A DNA stretch of 64,000 bases from Acetobacter aceti NBRC 14818 (lineage in GTDB: Bacteria; Pseudomonadota; Alphaproteobacteria; Acetobacterales; Acetobacteraceae), in contig NZ_AP023410.1 of assembly GCF_000193495.2 (NCBI RefSeq), positions 682,001-746,000 on the forward strand. Reading direction: 5' to 3'. Shown in pieces: positions 49,608 through 60,117 of this stretch (its first letter is position 1; each line of letters starts with the position of its first letter). The notes below the pieces were generated by a model, which made no database searches, had not been told where the DNA came from, and worked only from the letters and a program-made list of their open reading frames with translations. The position numbers were made by a program, and so were the translations under genes.

Positions 49608-50221
49608 TTCGCCAGTTCTTTCAGAGCATCACGGATAACGCCATCAAGTGTCGCTTCCGCCTCTTTTTCCGCAATCAGACGCGACACGATAGGCCAGGCT
49701 TCAGCGCGACGGAAACCCAGTCCAGCGAGTGCCAGCAAGGCGTCTGCTTCAATGGTTCCACCGACATTTCCCTGCGCGATGATAGCCGCTGTTGCTGTTC
49801 CGCCCCCACCACCCGGCATTTTCCCGGCTTTGTCGCGCAACTCGGTCAGCAGACGATCCGCAAGACGTCCACCTACGCCGGGCGCACGTGTCAGGCTGGC
49901 TTTGTCGGCGCTGGCGATGGCGGAAATCAGCTCTGATGGAGACAGCGTGGAGAGAAGCCCAAGCGCGACCTTGGCTCCGACCCCCTGAATGGCGGTGAGC
50001 GTGCGAAACCATTCGCGCTCCGCTGTGGTTGCGAAACCATAGAGGAGAATGGCGTCTTCCCGAACAATGGTCTCCACCAGCACTTTTGCAAGCTCGGGCG
50101 GGTTCGGAAGCGCCGAAATCGTTCGTGTGGAGGCGAAGACAAGATATCCCACCCCGTTCACATCAATCACACAACGATCGGCTTCCACATGGGACAGCAG
50201 GCCAGCCAGCGACGCGATCAT
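49604..50221 (-). CDS. ruvA: Holliday junction DNA helicase subunit RuvA
   Basis: RuvA tetramers hold the Holliday junction and recruit RuvB. In this 205-residue protein the N-terminal OB-fold starts MIASLAGLL and holds [12 protein letters not shown]; helix-hairpin-helix motifs follow ([12 protein letters not shown], ... [14 protein letters not shown]), and the C-terminal RuvB-binding domain is joined by a Gly-rich linker. Four-base overlaps with ruvC and ruvB show a tightly coupled operon. Confidence 0.97.
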   Translation of the reverse strand: MIASLAGLLSHVEADRCVIDVNGVGYLVFASTRTISALPNPPELAKVLVETIVREDAILLYGFATTAEREWFRTLTAIQGVGAKVALGLLSTLSPSELISAIASADKASLTRAPGVGGRLADRLLTELRDKAGKMPGGGGGTATAAIIAQGNVGGTIEADALLALAGLGFRRAEAWPIVSRLIAEKEAEATLDGVIRDALKELAK

Positions 50222-50760
50222 CGGCGGGCACCCGCGCCACGGGCCACAGCGCTCCGGCTTCCGGCTTCCACACGTAATGTACTGGCGCGATGATGGGCGT
50301 GGCAGATGGCGACAGCCAGCGCATCGGACGCGTCATTGCGGGAGATGGAAGCTGTGGGCAACAGACGACGCACCATCATTTCAACCTGTTCCTTGGTAGC
50401 GGCCCCTGTTCCAACCACGGAGCGTTTGACGGACATCGCACCGTATTCAGCGACAGTCAGACCTTCCAACGCAGGTGCCAGAAGCGCAACCCCACGGGCA
50501 TATCCCAGCTTCAGGGTCGAAGAGCCGTTCCGGTTGACATAGGTTTCCTCGACAGCGGCTTCATTGGGTTTATGAGTCTGAAGCAATGCTGTCAGCGCGT
50601 CATAAAGAGCGCACAATCGAGCAGGCACAGGTTCACTGCTATCGGTTGCAATCACACCATCCGCGACGTGAATGAGACGATTGCCGTCAACGTCGATCAC
50701 GCCCCAGCCAGTGAAGCGCAGTCCGGGATCAATGCCGATAAGGCGGGCTCGTGAAGTCAT
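50218..50760 (-). CDS. ruvC: Holliday junction resolvase RuvC
   Basis: RuvC cuts Holliday junctions to complete recombination repair. The 180-residue protein begins with the RNase H-like GIDPGLRFTGWG, whose Asp is catalytic, and has EETYVNRNGSSTLKLG with the second acidic residue and DASDALAVAICHAHH with the last pair. ATG 50760 gives family length; 26 extra upstream codons have no support. It heads ruvC-ruvA-ruvB-ybgC. Confidence 0.96.
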   Translation of the reverse strand: MTSRARLIGIDPGLRFTGWGVIDVDGNRLIHVADGVIATDSSEPVPARLCALYDALTALLQTHKPNEAAVEETYVNRNGSSTLKLGYARGVALLAPALEGLTVAEYGAMSVKRSVVGTGAATKEQVEMMVRRLLPTASISRNDASDALAVAICHAHHRASTLRVEAGSRSAVARGAGARR

Positions 50761-50943
50761 GTTTGTTCTCTTAGCGTTCTTGTTCTGCGCACGCCAGAGC
50801 GTCCCCCCATAAGCAGAGGAAATGGATCCATCTGTCATACTGAGTATTGGTTACTCGCAGCTTCACTCCCTCTTCCTGGAAAGATAGCTTTAATAATTTC
50901 CGTGATAAGCCGGGGCGACTCTTCGGAACCGGCAAAGGAAGAC

Positions 50944-52095
50944 ATGACGATGGCACGAGTAAGATGTCTCATGATGCAAAGAGATGAGACTCTCCTTCTT
51001 GAAGCCTGGTTCCGATATTACGGATATCTTTTCGGCTTTGAGAATCTGTGTGTTTTTGACAATAATTCCACTGATCCGACCGTTATTGAAACCCTGAAGA
51101 CCTATGAGCGCGCCGGTGCGGACATCCACTGGGGGCATAACCGCCCGGAGGATTTCCTCGGTCGCAATGAACATTTCAAAAACGTCATTCGTCACTGGGA
51201 TTCAGGCGGGCATTACGATTTTGTCCTGCCTGTCGACTGTGACGAATTTCTTTCCGTTTTCACGGAAGACGGACTGAGCTGTTCCAGGAAATCCATCCAC
51301 TCGGCTTTCGATGCACTCATTGGGGATAAGCGTACATTCGAGATCAGGTCCATGCTGTTCAATGTGCCCACAAGACCTGGGTATTTTCGTCCCGAACAGC
51401 ACGTCCGCACTTTTCTGGCGGCCGGTACGCTCGACAATATGGATTTTGGCTTACAGGGCTGTTCTTCCAGAATTTCACCAGATCGGCGAATTACGGATTT
51501 CACTTTTATCCATATGCACAACAAGCCATTTGACAGCTTTCTGCAGCACACGCGCTACAAGCTGGAAAAAGCCGTTCCCCTCGACAACCCCAAGATTCTG
51601 GCGGGTGATCACGGACCGGAAGCCCGACTGATCCGGTATTTGGGTATGAAAGAAGAAGACTATCTGCAGCAGTTCGATAATGGCGTATTTCTGCGGTTTC
51701 AGGGGTTGGCCGATCTCATGCCCGCTCTGGGAATCACCGACCGTTATCTGACCGAGGGACCAGCCCAAAAATCAGATATGACAGATGGCATTGATTTTAT
51801 CGATGTGAGCAAAGGCAAAGTCACAAAGACGATCTCCTTTAATCCCACAGCCTATCTCCGGCTCAATGCTGATGTGAGAGCAGCCAGAATCACGCCTTTA
51901 CGCCATTATATTTCACATGGCCGAGAGGAAGGGCGTCTCTTTACAGAAGCCGTTTCCGAAGACACGCTCCTGAAGACCGCACTTCCGAACAACGCAGATA
52001 TCCCAATCCTGACTCCGAAGAAGCCGAAGCCAACAAAGAAAACTTCTCCCAAGGGTCAGGCAAGGCAGCCACGCAGAAAACCAGCCACTTCCTAG
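50944..52095 (+). CDS. Family 2-type glycosyltransferase with C-terminal YLxxNxDV module
   Basis: A 383-residue cytoplasmic protein of the GT2-like group (Pfam Glyco_tranf_2_4 pattern): it opens with CLMMQRDETLLLEAWFRYY, followed by VFDNNSTD and, near residue 95, VLPVDCDEFL, an aspartate-rich nucleotide-sugar and metal site. Near residue 305 the module FNPTAYLRLNADV...PLRHYISHGREEGR occurs, a short motif seen in many surface-polysaccharide proteins. The tail is Lys/Pro/Arg-rich. ATG 50944 has AAGGAAG three to nine bases upstream. It diverges from ruvC. Donor and acceptor are unknown. Confidence 0.82.
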   Translation: MTMARVRCLMMQRDETLLLEAWFRYYGYLFGFENLCVFDNNSTDPTVIETLKTYERAGADIHWGHNRPEDFLGRNEHFKNVIRHWDSGGHYDFVLPVDCDEFLSVFTEDGLSCSRKSIHSAFDALIGDKRTFEIRSMLFNVPTRPGYFRPEQHVRTFLAAGTLDNMDFGLQGCSSRISPDRRITDFTFIHMHNKPFDSFLQHTRYKLEKAVPLDNPKILAGDHGPEARLIRYLGMKEEDYLQQFDNGVFLRFQGLADLMPALGITDRYLTEGPAQKSDMTDGIDFIDVSKGKVTKTISFNPTAYLRLNADVRAARITPLRHYISHGREEGRLFTEAVSEDTLLKTALPNNADIPILTPKKPKPTKKTSPKGQARQPRRKPATS

Positions 52096-52129
52096 AGGCT
52101 GGGGTTATTCATTGCGCAAGCTGCCTTCC

Positions 52130-52258
52130 TTAGGGCATCGCGCCGATACTTCCAGCTCCATACAATCCGTGGACAGAGTGACGATTTCCGCTCCCTTCGG
52201 CAGGATGACATCCTGTCAAAGTCGACAGGATGACGAAAACTGCCATCAGTTTTGCCAT
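52130..52258 (-). CDS. Probable small lipoprotein (42 aa)
   Basis: A short frame gives MAKLMAVFVILSTLTGC followed by a hydrophilic tail of 25 residues: a full lipoprotein signal with lipobox LTGC. The start may be ATG 52258 or ATG 52246, the latter with AGGATGG seven bases upstream. It lies 75 bp downstream of a secreted-protein gene on the same strand. An inverted repeat (CATCCTGTC/GACAGGATG, 52209-52232) lies within it. Too short for family assignment. Confidence 0.4.
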   Translation of the reverse strand: MAKLMAVFVILSTLTGCHPAEGSGNRHSVHGLYGAGSIGAMP

Positions 52259-52333
52259 CCTGTTTCGTACAGATGGACTAAGGAAGCCTTCTGTTCTTCT
52301 GAAAAGAAAAACAGTCTTTCTTCTCATGTCGAA

Positions 52334-53023
52334 TCACTGTCCAGCAGAAGCTGGGGCAGGTATTGCAGGCGCAACAACAGTAGAACCTGCTGCGCCAGCC
52401 TGCTGCTGAACTGACACATTCGGCGCCACCACACGATTAAGCACGGTGAAGGACACCGCTTCCATGGTGGTGACGTCGACCTTGTCATCTTTTTTCAGCT
52501 GGGCAAGCATCGGCTGGAATATCTTCTGTTTCACCACAACCTCACGTTGTGTCCCAGCTGAGTCGATCACCGTCAATGTGTGTGTCTTCACATCGGTTGA
52601 GACAACGCTGACGCGTCTCCGCTTGAAAGTCACCAATGTGCCGTGCGGATGGCGATTCGCATAACCGCGGGCAGTAGACGTAGTGGATTCCGGAGCCGGA
52701 CTATCAGGAGCGGCAAGAGTCGCATCCAGGGTCTTGATTACACGAATATTCAGCCGATCTCCCACACTGAGATGCGGCAGGGCATGCCGCTTGAGCGGCA
52801 CATCAAGAGTGAACAGATCACCATCTTCAGCGCGCAACAGGACTTCTCCCGTGGTGCTGTCGACGGTTTCAACTGTCGCAATCGTACTGTTGGTGGCCGT
52901 GATCACACTCTGTGCCGCAGCAGGCTCTGCTACAAGAGCGGTTACTGCACATCCAGACATCATGGCGGCAAGGGCTACGGCACGGCAGGATCTGCCCGAA
53001 CGAAAGAATGTCGAGGGATTCAT
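52334..53023 (-). CDS. Secreted protein with two similar halves, unknown function
   Basis: A 229-residue exported protein with a signal peptide ending near AAAQS (residue 38). The mature part seems to hold two related beta-rich units: residues about 45-105 (TVETVDSTTGEVLLRAEDGD ... LSVGDRLNIRV) and about 135-195 (SVVSTDVKTHTLTVIDSAGT ... LKKDDKVDVTT). Both share a turn with a Thr-rich strand, an acidic-Gly turn and a later L-x-x-D-x-(I/V)-x-V strand. A Pro/Ala-rich tail follows. The fold may be OB-like. No family is recognised. Confidence 0.65.
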   Translation of the reverse strand: MNPSTFFRSGRSCRAVALAAMMSGCAVTALVAEPAAAQSVITATNSTIATVETVDSTTGEVLLRAEDGDLFTLDVPLKRHALPHLSVGDRLNIRVIKTLDATLAAPDSPAPESTTSTARGYANRHPHGTLVTFKRRRVSVVSTDVKTHTLTVIDSAGTQREVVVKQKIFQPMLAQLKKDDKVDVTTMEAVSFTVLNRVVAPNVSVQQQAGAAGSTVVAPAIPAPASAGQ

Positions 53024-53303
53024 GATGTCAAGACGCCTTTAAAATTCAGATCGCGTAACATTACAGGCAAGGATTACCCTATACCATTCCTGATTGCATA
53101 ACTGTCATAATTTGAGAACCAAAAGTGATCGCCGGGCAGGAGAAATGGAGGTGATCCAAGTCCCAGAAATGCCATCACGAAGAGGAAAAGCCTGCTTCTT
53201 CATGCGATCACCTGTTGCGTCGCCCCCCCCTAACGGGCTTATGGTTTATGTTACAGTAGCAAGCCCCTCTTATGGTTTTCTGACTCGACCAAGGATCATT
53301 CTC

Positions 53304-53720
53304 GTGCCGACAAGTTCTCCTTATCCCCCCGAAGTGATCCCGACGATCCGCGTTGTCGCGATGCCCACCGACACCAATCCTGCCGGAGATGTTTTTGGCG
53401 GCTGGCTTGTCTCCCAGATGGATCTTGCTGCGGGCACCGCAGCTGCTTTCCGTGCGAAGGGTCGATGCGTCACCGTTGCGATCGACAGTTTCATTTTCCA
53501 CGAGCCAGTCGCCGTTGGCGACGAAGTGAGCATCTACACCAAGATCACTCAGACAGGGTCGAGTTCAATTATTGTCCATGTCGAAACCTGGCGGAGAGCA
53601 CGTAACACCAATGAACGTCGCAGAGTGACGCAGGGCAAATTCACCTTTGTTGCGCTGGATGAAAATCGCAAGCCCCGTCGCCTGCCGCCAGAAGCTGGAT
53701 TTGATACGATTACAGACTGA
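53304..53720 (+). CDS. Acyl-CoA thioesterase YciA-like
   Basis: A 138-residue hotdog-fold acyl-CoA hydrolase. Family marks are MPTDTNPAGDVFGGWLVSQMD, with the catalytic Asp in the AGDVFGG loop, and VTVAIDSFIFHEPVAVGD. YciA-type enzymes release free acids and CoA from a broad set of acyl-CoAs. The start is taken as GTG 53304, which has AAGGA eight bases upstream; the longer open frame to 53094 has no such support. It is followed by a clear terminator. Confidence 0.9.
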   Translation: MPTSSPYPPEVIPTIRVVAMPTDTNPAGDVFGGWLVSQMDLAAGTAAAFRAKGRCVTVAIDSFIFHEPVAVGDEVSIYTKITQTGSSSIIVHVETWRRARNTNERRRVTQGKFTFVALDENRKPRRLPPEAGFDTITD

Positions 53721-53756
53721 CAGGACGAAAAATAATTTCAGAATAAAAATTCGCTT

Positions 53757-53782
53757 GAGCCAAATGTTTGGCTCCAGTTTTT
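53757..53782 (+). terminator. Rho-independent terminator of yciA-like gene
   Basis: GAGCCAAA and TTTGGCTC pair around a tight loop, followed by CAG and five T. It stands between the thioesterase gene and the decayed DUF4422 gene. Confidence 0.85.
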
Positions 53783-53851
53783 ATTGAATTCTATCGTTAT
53801 GATTTGTTGATCTGTTTTCTTTGTAGATAGCGACACCATAGGACCGAAACC

Positions 53852-54480
53852 ATGCCTCCACTCAGGCCAGTCAAAGCCGTTGCAAAAACGGCTACCTCCT
53901 GTCAGGGAGATGATACTGGTGACAACATTTCAGATCTTAACAAGCATTTCAGTGAACTGACTGTGTTGTACTGGGCCTGGAAAAATGATCTACCATCATA
54001 TTTTATAAGTCTCGTTCACTACAGACGATATTTCACCAAATCTCAGTCAGGCATTGATGAATATGTAACAAACTTGAGGTGAAACTGATCCAGTTCTTGC
54101 TGATGTGCCGCCAATCGTTGCCTCGAATGACTTTGGTTTGCTTATAGATGGCACCGATCTGATTCTGCCTTCCGTCCCCACATTGGGAACTGCCAGCAGA
54201 AGCATGGATCCAGCCATCATGTAGAAGACATGTATGTCGTAAGCGAAATTATTAAAAAATCTATTCTGACTATATCGAAGCCGATGCTTACATCATGCAG
54301 AATGCAACAAATATATACAACAGTAATACAATAATCTCAAGAAGAGAAATAATTTCAGACTATAGAGATTATCCTTTTAATATTATTTTCTCCATGAAAG
54401 GCATTAATTACTACAAATATTAAGATGAATATCAGAAGATAATTTTTGGCTTTATATCAGAAAAACACTGCAATGTGTGA
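53852..54480 (+). pseudogene. Decayed DUF4422 glycosyltransferase-like gene
   Basis: Pieces of one protein appear in different frames. 53852-54082 encodes DNISDLNKHFSELTVLYWAWKN then FISLVHYRRYF, the hallmark of DUF4422 proteins (capsule and surface-glycan transferases). After a stop, 54085-54224 reads on with a DLILP motif; 54226-54260 gives an EIIKK helix, then a frame shift at an A-run, and 54262-54423 continues YSDYIEADAYIMQNATNIYN; 54430-54480 ends the similarity with EYQKIIFGFISEK. Several stops and shifts make it non-functional. It is much richer in A and T than its surroundings, which points to acquisition from elsewhere. Confidence 0.75.
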
Positions 54481-54914
54481 CCACTCAAAAATCGGCATAG
54501 ACTTTATAGCGGCGAACGTAACATGACTGTAATCTGAAATACTTAAAGGCTCTAAACATCATAGATCCTGTCTTTTTCGATACGATTAAAAAATTCACGC
54601 ATGAAATATCAATATTAAAAAATAAATGGATAATTTGTCTCTAAAAGATATTATTCTATCAGTACCAATCAGATTTAGAAGAAGAACAGAAATCACAATA
54701 ATGTTCCAGCTTCAACTCACTCTGAAAATTACTCCAGACCTTGCATCAGAACAAATATGAAAAAAGACACCTAGCAAAGAAACTTTTGAAATTATCTTTC
54801 TGACAGAGTGGTTTTCGTGCATTTCAACTCTGCCTAGACCGTATATAGAATATAGATAGTTCTCGTAGTCTATTCATCCGCAAGGTCAACCAAGTTAAAC
54901 GGATGAGAGCAGCT
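54481..54914. other. AT-rich relic region
   Basis: This 434-bp stretch is strongly AT-rich. One plus-strand piece (54537-54644) still reads as a protein-like 35-residue segment (YLKALNIIDPVFFDTIKKFTH), perhaps more debris of the DUF4422 gene. No intact gene is seen. Confidence 0.5.
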
Positions 54915-56075
54915 CTACACCCTGTCTGTTTTTCCGCTCAAAGTCATGCCAAGCCTGAGCGTCGCCGCCACATTGCGCGCAACATGAATCAGATTGGGGC
55001 GGGCCTCAGCAAGAGCCTCAGCCAGCGTGCAGGGCCGTGAAACCGATGCGAAAACAGCTTCGATCCCAATAGCATGCACTTTCTCGACATCCGGTCCCAA
55101 TGACCCGCCAAAAGCGATAACCGGTTTTCCCAGACGTCGTGCCACCTCCGCTACACCCGCCGGTGTTTTTCCTCGAATGGTCTGACCGTCAATACGTCCT
55201 TCTCCCGTAATAACAAGATCAACAGGCCGCAGAAGCTCTTCCAGCCCCAGCATCTCACTGACAATATCAAAACCGGGTCTCAAACGAGCGTTCAGAAAAG
55301 CAAGGGTCCCAGCTCCCGCGCCTCCGGCAGCGCCGGCTCCGGGAATATCCGCGACCGTCTTGCCCAGATCCTCTTCCAGTCTTTGCGCATAGACAGCCAG
55401 AGCATTATCCAGAGACGCAACAAGTTCGGCAGAAGCCCCTTTCTGCGGCCCAAACACAGCTGAGGCCCCCTCCAAACCGAGCAGAGGATTATCCACGTCA
55501 CACGCGACCTCTACCGTGCATTCCACCAATCGCGGTTCTATATTTGAGACATCAATACGAGCAAGCCGACTCAGCGCCAGCCCGCCAGCCTCAAGTTCCC
55601 GCCCCTGGTCGTCCAGCAGTCGCGCACCAAGCGCCTGTGCCAGACCAGCAGCTCCATCATTCGTGGCGCTTCCACCAAGCCCAACGATGAAATGACGGCA
55701 CCCTTCATCCAGAGCGTGACGGATCAGCTCCCCCACTCCACGGGTCGTGGCACGACCGGGATCACGCTGTTCGGGAGACAACATTTCCAGCCCGGCAGCA
55801 GCGGCCATTTCGATTACAGCAGTGCGCCCATCCCCCGTGACACCGTAAAAGGCCTCCACCGGAGTGCCGAGCGGACCGGCAACCGACACCTCCACGAGCT
55901 TGCCCTTTGTTGCAGCGACCAGGGCAGAGACTGTGCCTTCTCCTCCATCAGCAGCAGGACAGGCAATGAACTCGGCCTCTGGAAATATTTCCTGAAAACC
56001 AGCCTGAATGGCCTCCGCCACAGCAATGGCAGTGAGACTTTCCTTGAAGGAGTCGCAGACGATGGCGATTTTCAC
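54915..56075 (-). CDS. Glycerate 2-kinase (GarK/GlxK family)
   Basis: A 386-residue class I glycerate kinase making 2-phosphoglycerate from D-glycerate. Typical segments are KIAIVCDSFKESLTA at the start, CPAADGGEGT near residue 45, GLGGSATNDGAAGLAQALGA, and DLVITGEGRIDGQT. GTG 56075 is chosen because it gives the family N-terminus and has AGGGGA seven bases upstream; the frame stays open 31 codons further. No glycolate or glucarate genes adjoin it; it may serve glyoxylate/glycerate assimilation. It lies across a terminator from aarC. Confidence 0.93.
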   Translation of the reverse strand: MKIAIVCDSFKESLTAIAVAEAIQAGFQEIFPEAEFIACPAADGGEGTVSALVAATKGKLVEVSVAGPLGTPVEAFYGVTGDGRTAVIEMAAAAGLEMLSPEQRDPGRATTRGVGELIRHALDEGCRHFIVGLGGSATNDGAAGLAQALGARLLDDQGRELEAGGLALSRLARIDVSNIEPRLVECTVEVACDVDNPLLGLEGASAVFGPQKGASAELVASLDNALAVYAQRLEEDLGKTVADIPGAGAAGGAGAGTLAFLNARLRPGFDIVSEMLGLEELLRPVDLVITGEGRIDGQTIRGKTPAGVAEVARRLGKPVIAFGGSLGPDVEKVHAIGIEAVFASVSRPCTLAEALAEARPNLIHVARNVAATLRLGMTLSGKTDRV

Positions 56076-56211
56076 TCTTTGTCCCCTTAAGTCCAATCGT
56101 TCAGACCAACCAGTAGTCGGAATGTTCATTCTGCAAAAATGTTCCCACATTTTGCAAAAACCGGTCACGAAATAATCTCTCGAAACCGAGGTTCCTGCAT
56201 CAGGGCATCAA

Positions 56212-56240
56212 AAAAGGGCGCTCTTGCAGAACGCCCTTTT
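56212..56240 (-). terminator. Rho-independent terminator of aarC
   Basis: AAAAGGGCG and CGCCCTTTT pair across an 11-base loop, followed on the minus strand by more T. It ends the aarC transcript before the glycerate kinase gene. Confidence 0.85.
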
Positions 56241-56265
56241 CATTTTCAACGGTAGAAAACGCGCT

Positions 56266-58160
<1,895 letters not shown>

Positions 58161-58910
58161 ATGTATGACGAGAGAGACTTACAGCACCTTATCGCCGGAC
58201 GACGCATTCGCGTCGTGGGAGACGTGCATGGTGATCTGGAAGCGTTTCGCCATGCCGCCGCGACGGACCGGTTCATCATCCAACTGGGCGATCTGGTCGA
58301 TTACGGGCCTGATAGCGCGGGCACCCTTCGGTTGATGGCTGATATCATTCACGACCGGAGAGGTCTTTTTCTTCTGGGAAACCACGACCGCAAGCTGGGA
58401 CGCGCCCTCATGGGACGAAAGCTGCGGCGCGATCCGCCTCTGGAAGCCACACTTGAACAGGTGAATGACGCCCGCAACGCCGATATCAAGGAAATCCTGC
58501 TGCCGCTTCTCAGAGAGGCGCCGACCTGGCTGCGGCTCGGGCGCAGGATCTTTGTCCACGCTGCTTTCCATACAGGCATGCTGGAAGAACCCGCGCCGTC
58601 CGGTCTGGATAATGTCACCTCACTTTTGTCACGCGCGCTTTTCGGTGAGGTGACGGGCAAAACCCAGCCCGACGGTTATCCGGAGCGACGACTGAACTGG
58701 GTGGACCATATCCCTATGGGACACACTGTTTATTGCGGGCATGACCGCCGTTCCACGGATGGACGTCCGTGGATCAAGCATGGACGCTCCGGGGGAACGG
58801 CCGTTTTTGTTGATACTGGCGCAGGAAAAGGTGGTCATCTGGCGTGGATTGATCTGCCGGATGAAGTCCGCGACATCCCGGACTATCCGCCGCCGACGCC
58901 GTTTTTCTAA
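58161..58910 (+). CDS. Metallophosphoesterase (PrpE/ApaH-like)
   Basis: A 249-residue calcineurin-type phosphoesterase. The metal motifs are all present: GDVHGD (D21, H23), GDLVDYGPDS, GNHDRKLGR, and late His in VHAAFHTGM and YCGHD. Such proteins include diadenosine tetraphosphatases and Ser/Thr protein phosphatases; the GDxHG..GDxVDxG pattern resembles PrpE. Substrate unknown. It diverges from aarC and precedes the chorismate mutase-sixA-citrate synthase genes by 152 bp. Confidence 0.85.
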   Translation: MYDERDLQHLIAGRRIRVVGDVHGDLEAFRHAAATDRFIIQLGDLVDYGPDSAGTLRLMADIIHDRRGLFLLGNHDRKLGRALMGRKLRRDPPLEATLEQVNDARNADIKEILLPLLREAPTWLRLGRRIFVHAAFHTGMLEEPAPSGLDNVTSLLSRALFGEVTGKTQPDGYPERRLNWVDHIPMGHTVYCGHDRRSTDGRPWIKHGRSGGTAVFVDTGAGKGGHLAWIDLPDEVRDIPDYPPPTPFF

Positions 58911-59062
58911 ACCGTGATTTATCACAAACCTGTCGCCGGACCGTTGCCCTGTTCTCTCTGCTCACGGCATGATGAGTCGTGCGGATTCTCAATCGTTCCC
59001 GCCCGCAGCCGCTTCCGGCGTCAGACAGGGCGCGGATACATAATACAACAGGACCAAATGGC

Positions 59063-59425
59063 GTGACTTCTGCCTCCTCTGACACGACTCCTCCCAGCGA
59101 CAGTCTGAACCGGCAAAACGCCGAACTGGCGGCGCTCCGTCAGAGCATCGACAATATCGACATGGCGCTTGTGGCGATTCTGGCCGAGCGATTCCGTTGC
59201 ACGCAGGCTGTCGGCGAACTGAAAGCCCGTTACCGGATGCCGCCAGCCGATCCGGCCCGCGAGAAACGGCAGATCACACGACTGAGACAACTGGCCAGAG
59301 ACGCCAAGCTGGACCCCGACTTCGCCGAGAAATTCCTGAATTTTATCATCAGCGAAGTCATCCGGCATCATGAGGCCATTGCGAAGCAGAAAGACACAGG
59401 CGCGGGATCCGTCAGCAATGATTAA
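59063..59425 (+). CDS. Chorismate mutase (AroQ class)
   Basis: A 120-residue all-helical chorismate mutase, converting chorismate to prephenate for Phe and Tyr. The core runs LRQSIDNIDMALVAILAERF, QAVGELKARYRMP, PAREKRQI and FLNFIISEVIRHHE, holding the expected Arg, Lys and Gln/Glu active-site residues. GTG 59063 with AGGA eleven bases upstream is preferred; the frame is open to 58979. Its stop overlaps sixA by eight bases. Confidence 0.87.
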   Translation: MTSASSDTTPPSDSLNRQNAELAALRQSIDNIDMALVAILAERFRCTQAVGELKARYRMPPADPAREKRQITRLRQLARDAKLDPDFAEKFLNFIISEVIRHHEAIAKQKDTGAGSVSND

Positions 59426-59957
59426 ACCGGTCGCCCATCGACTCCTGTTGCTAAGGCATTGCGAGGCCGCTCCTCCGGCAGGCGGTGACATGAGCACCAA
59501 AGCCGATCTTGCGCGTCCTTTGACAGATACTGGCCACCGCATGGCAAGGCAGCGCGGCGAAAGCATGCGCAAGGCAGGTCTCATTCCGGATCTGGTGCTC
59601 TGCAGTCCGGCCATGCGGACACGCCAGACCTATGCCGGGCTGCTTCCGTTTGGAAATAATGCCCGACCCGAAATCCGTATCGAGCCGACTCTGTATCTGG
59701 CAGCGCCCGATGAACTGCTCGCACGCCTTCGGGCCACTCCGGATTCGGTGCATACGATTCTGCTTGTCGGACACAATCCGGGGCTTCCCGCCCTCGCCCG
59801 TTATCTGAATGGCGTGGAAGTTGCACTCGAGTCTGATTTTGAACTCGGAACGCTTGCGACCTTCAATGTCGAGGTCGAAGAGCGTGAAACCATTGCTCTT
59901 GCATGGAAATCTCTGGGGCCAAAGACAGCGTGGCTGGAATCGTTCTCGCAAAATTGA
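59418..59957 (+). CDS. sixA: SixA-like phosphohistidine phosphatase (AarB-like)
   Basis: A 179-residue histidine-phosphatase-superfamily protein. The phosphate-binding motif is RHCEA (R13, H14) instead of the usual RHG, followed by LTDTGHRMA, CSPAMRTRQT and the second catalytic His in LLVGHNPGL. SixA removes phosphate from His in signalling or PTS-type proteins. A gene of this type lies in the aar cluster of A. aceti, next to citrate synthase. It overlaps the chorismate mutase gene and precedes citrate synthase by 160 bp. Confidence 0.87.
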   Translation: MIKPVAHRLLLLRHCEAAPPAGGDMSTKADLARPLTDTGHRMARQRGESMRKAGLIPDLVLCSPAMRTRQTYAGLLPFGNNARPEIRIEPTLYLAAPDELLARLRATPDSVHTILLVGHNPGLPALARYLNGVEVALESDFELGTLATFNVEVEERETIALAWKSLGPKTAWLESFSQN

Positions 59958-60117
59958 GCGGAAACAGGCTCTGAACCCCCTGCCTCGCAACAAGGTGACC
60001 CCTCAGCAGGGTTCCGATTTCTCTCGCGATCAGGGACATTCACCGGGTTGCCACCGCCTTGAGGCGCGTGGCCAGATCGTTTCAGAAGTAGCGCCATAGA
60101 GCGCGTCGGAGGAAGCT

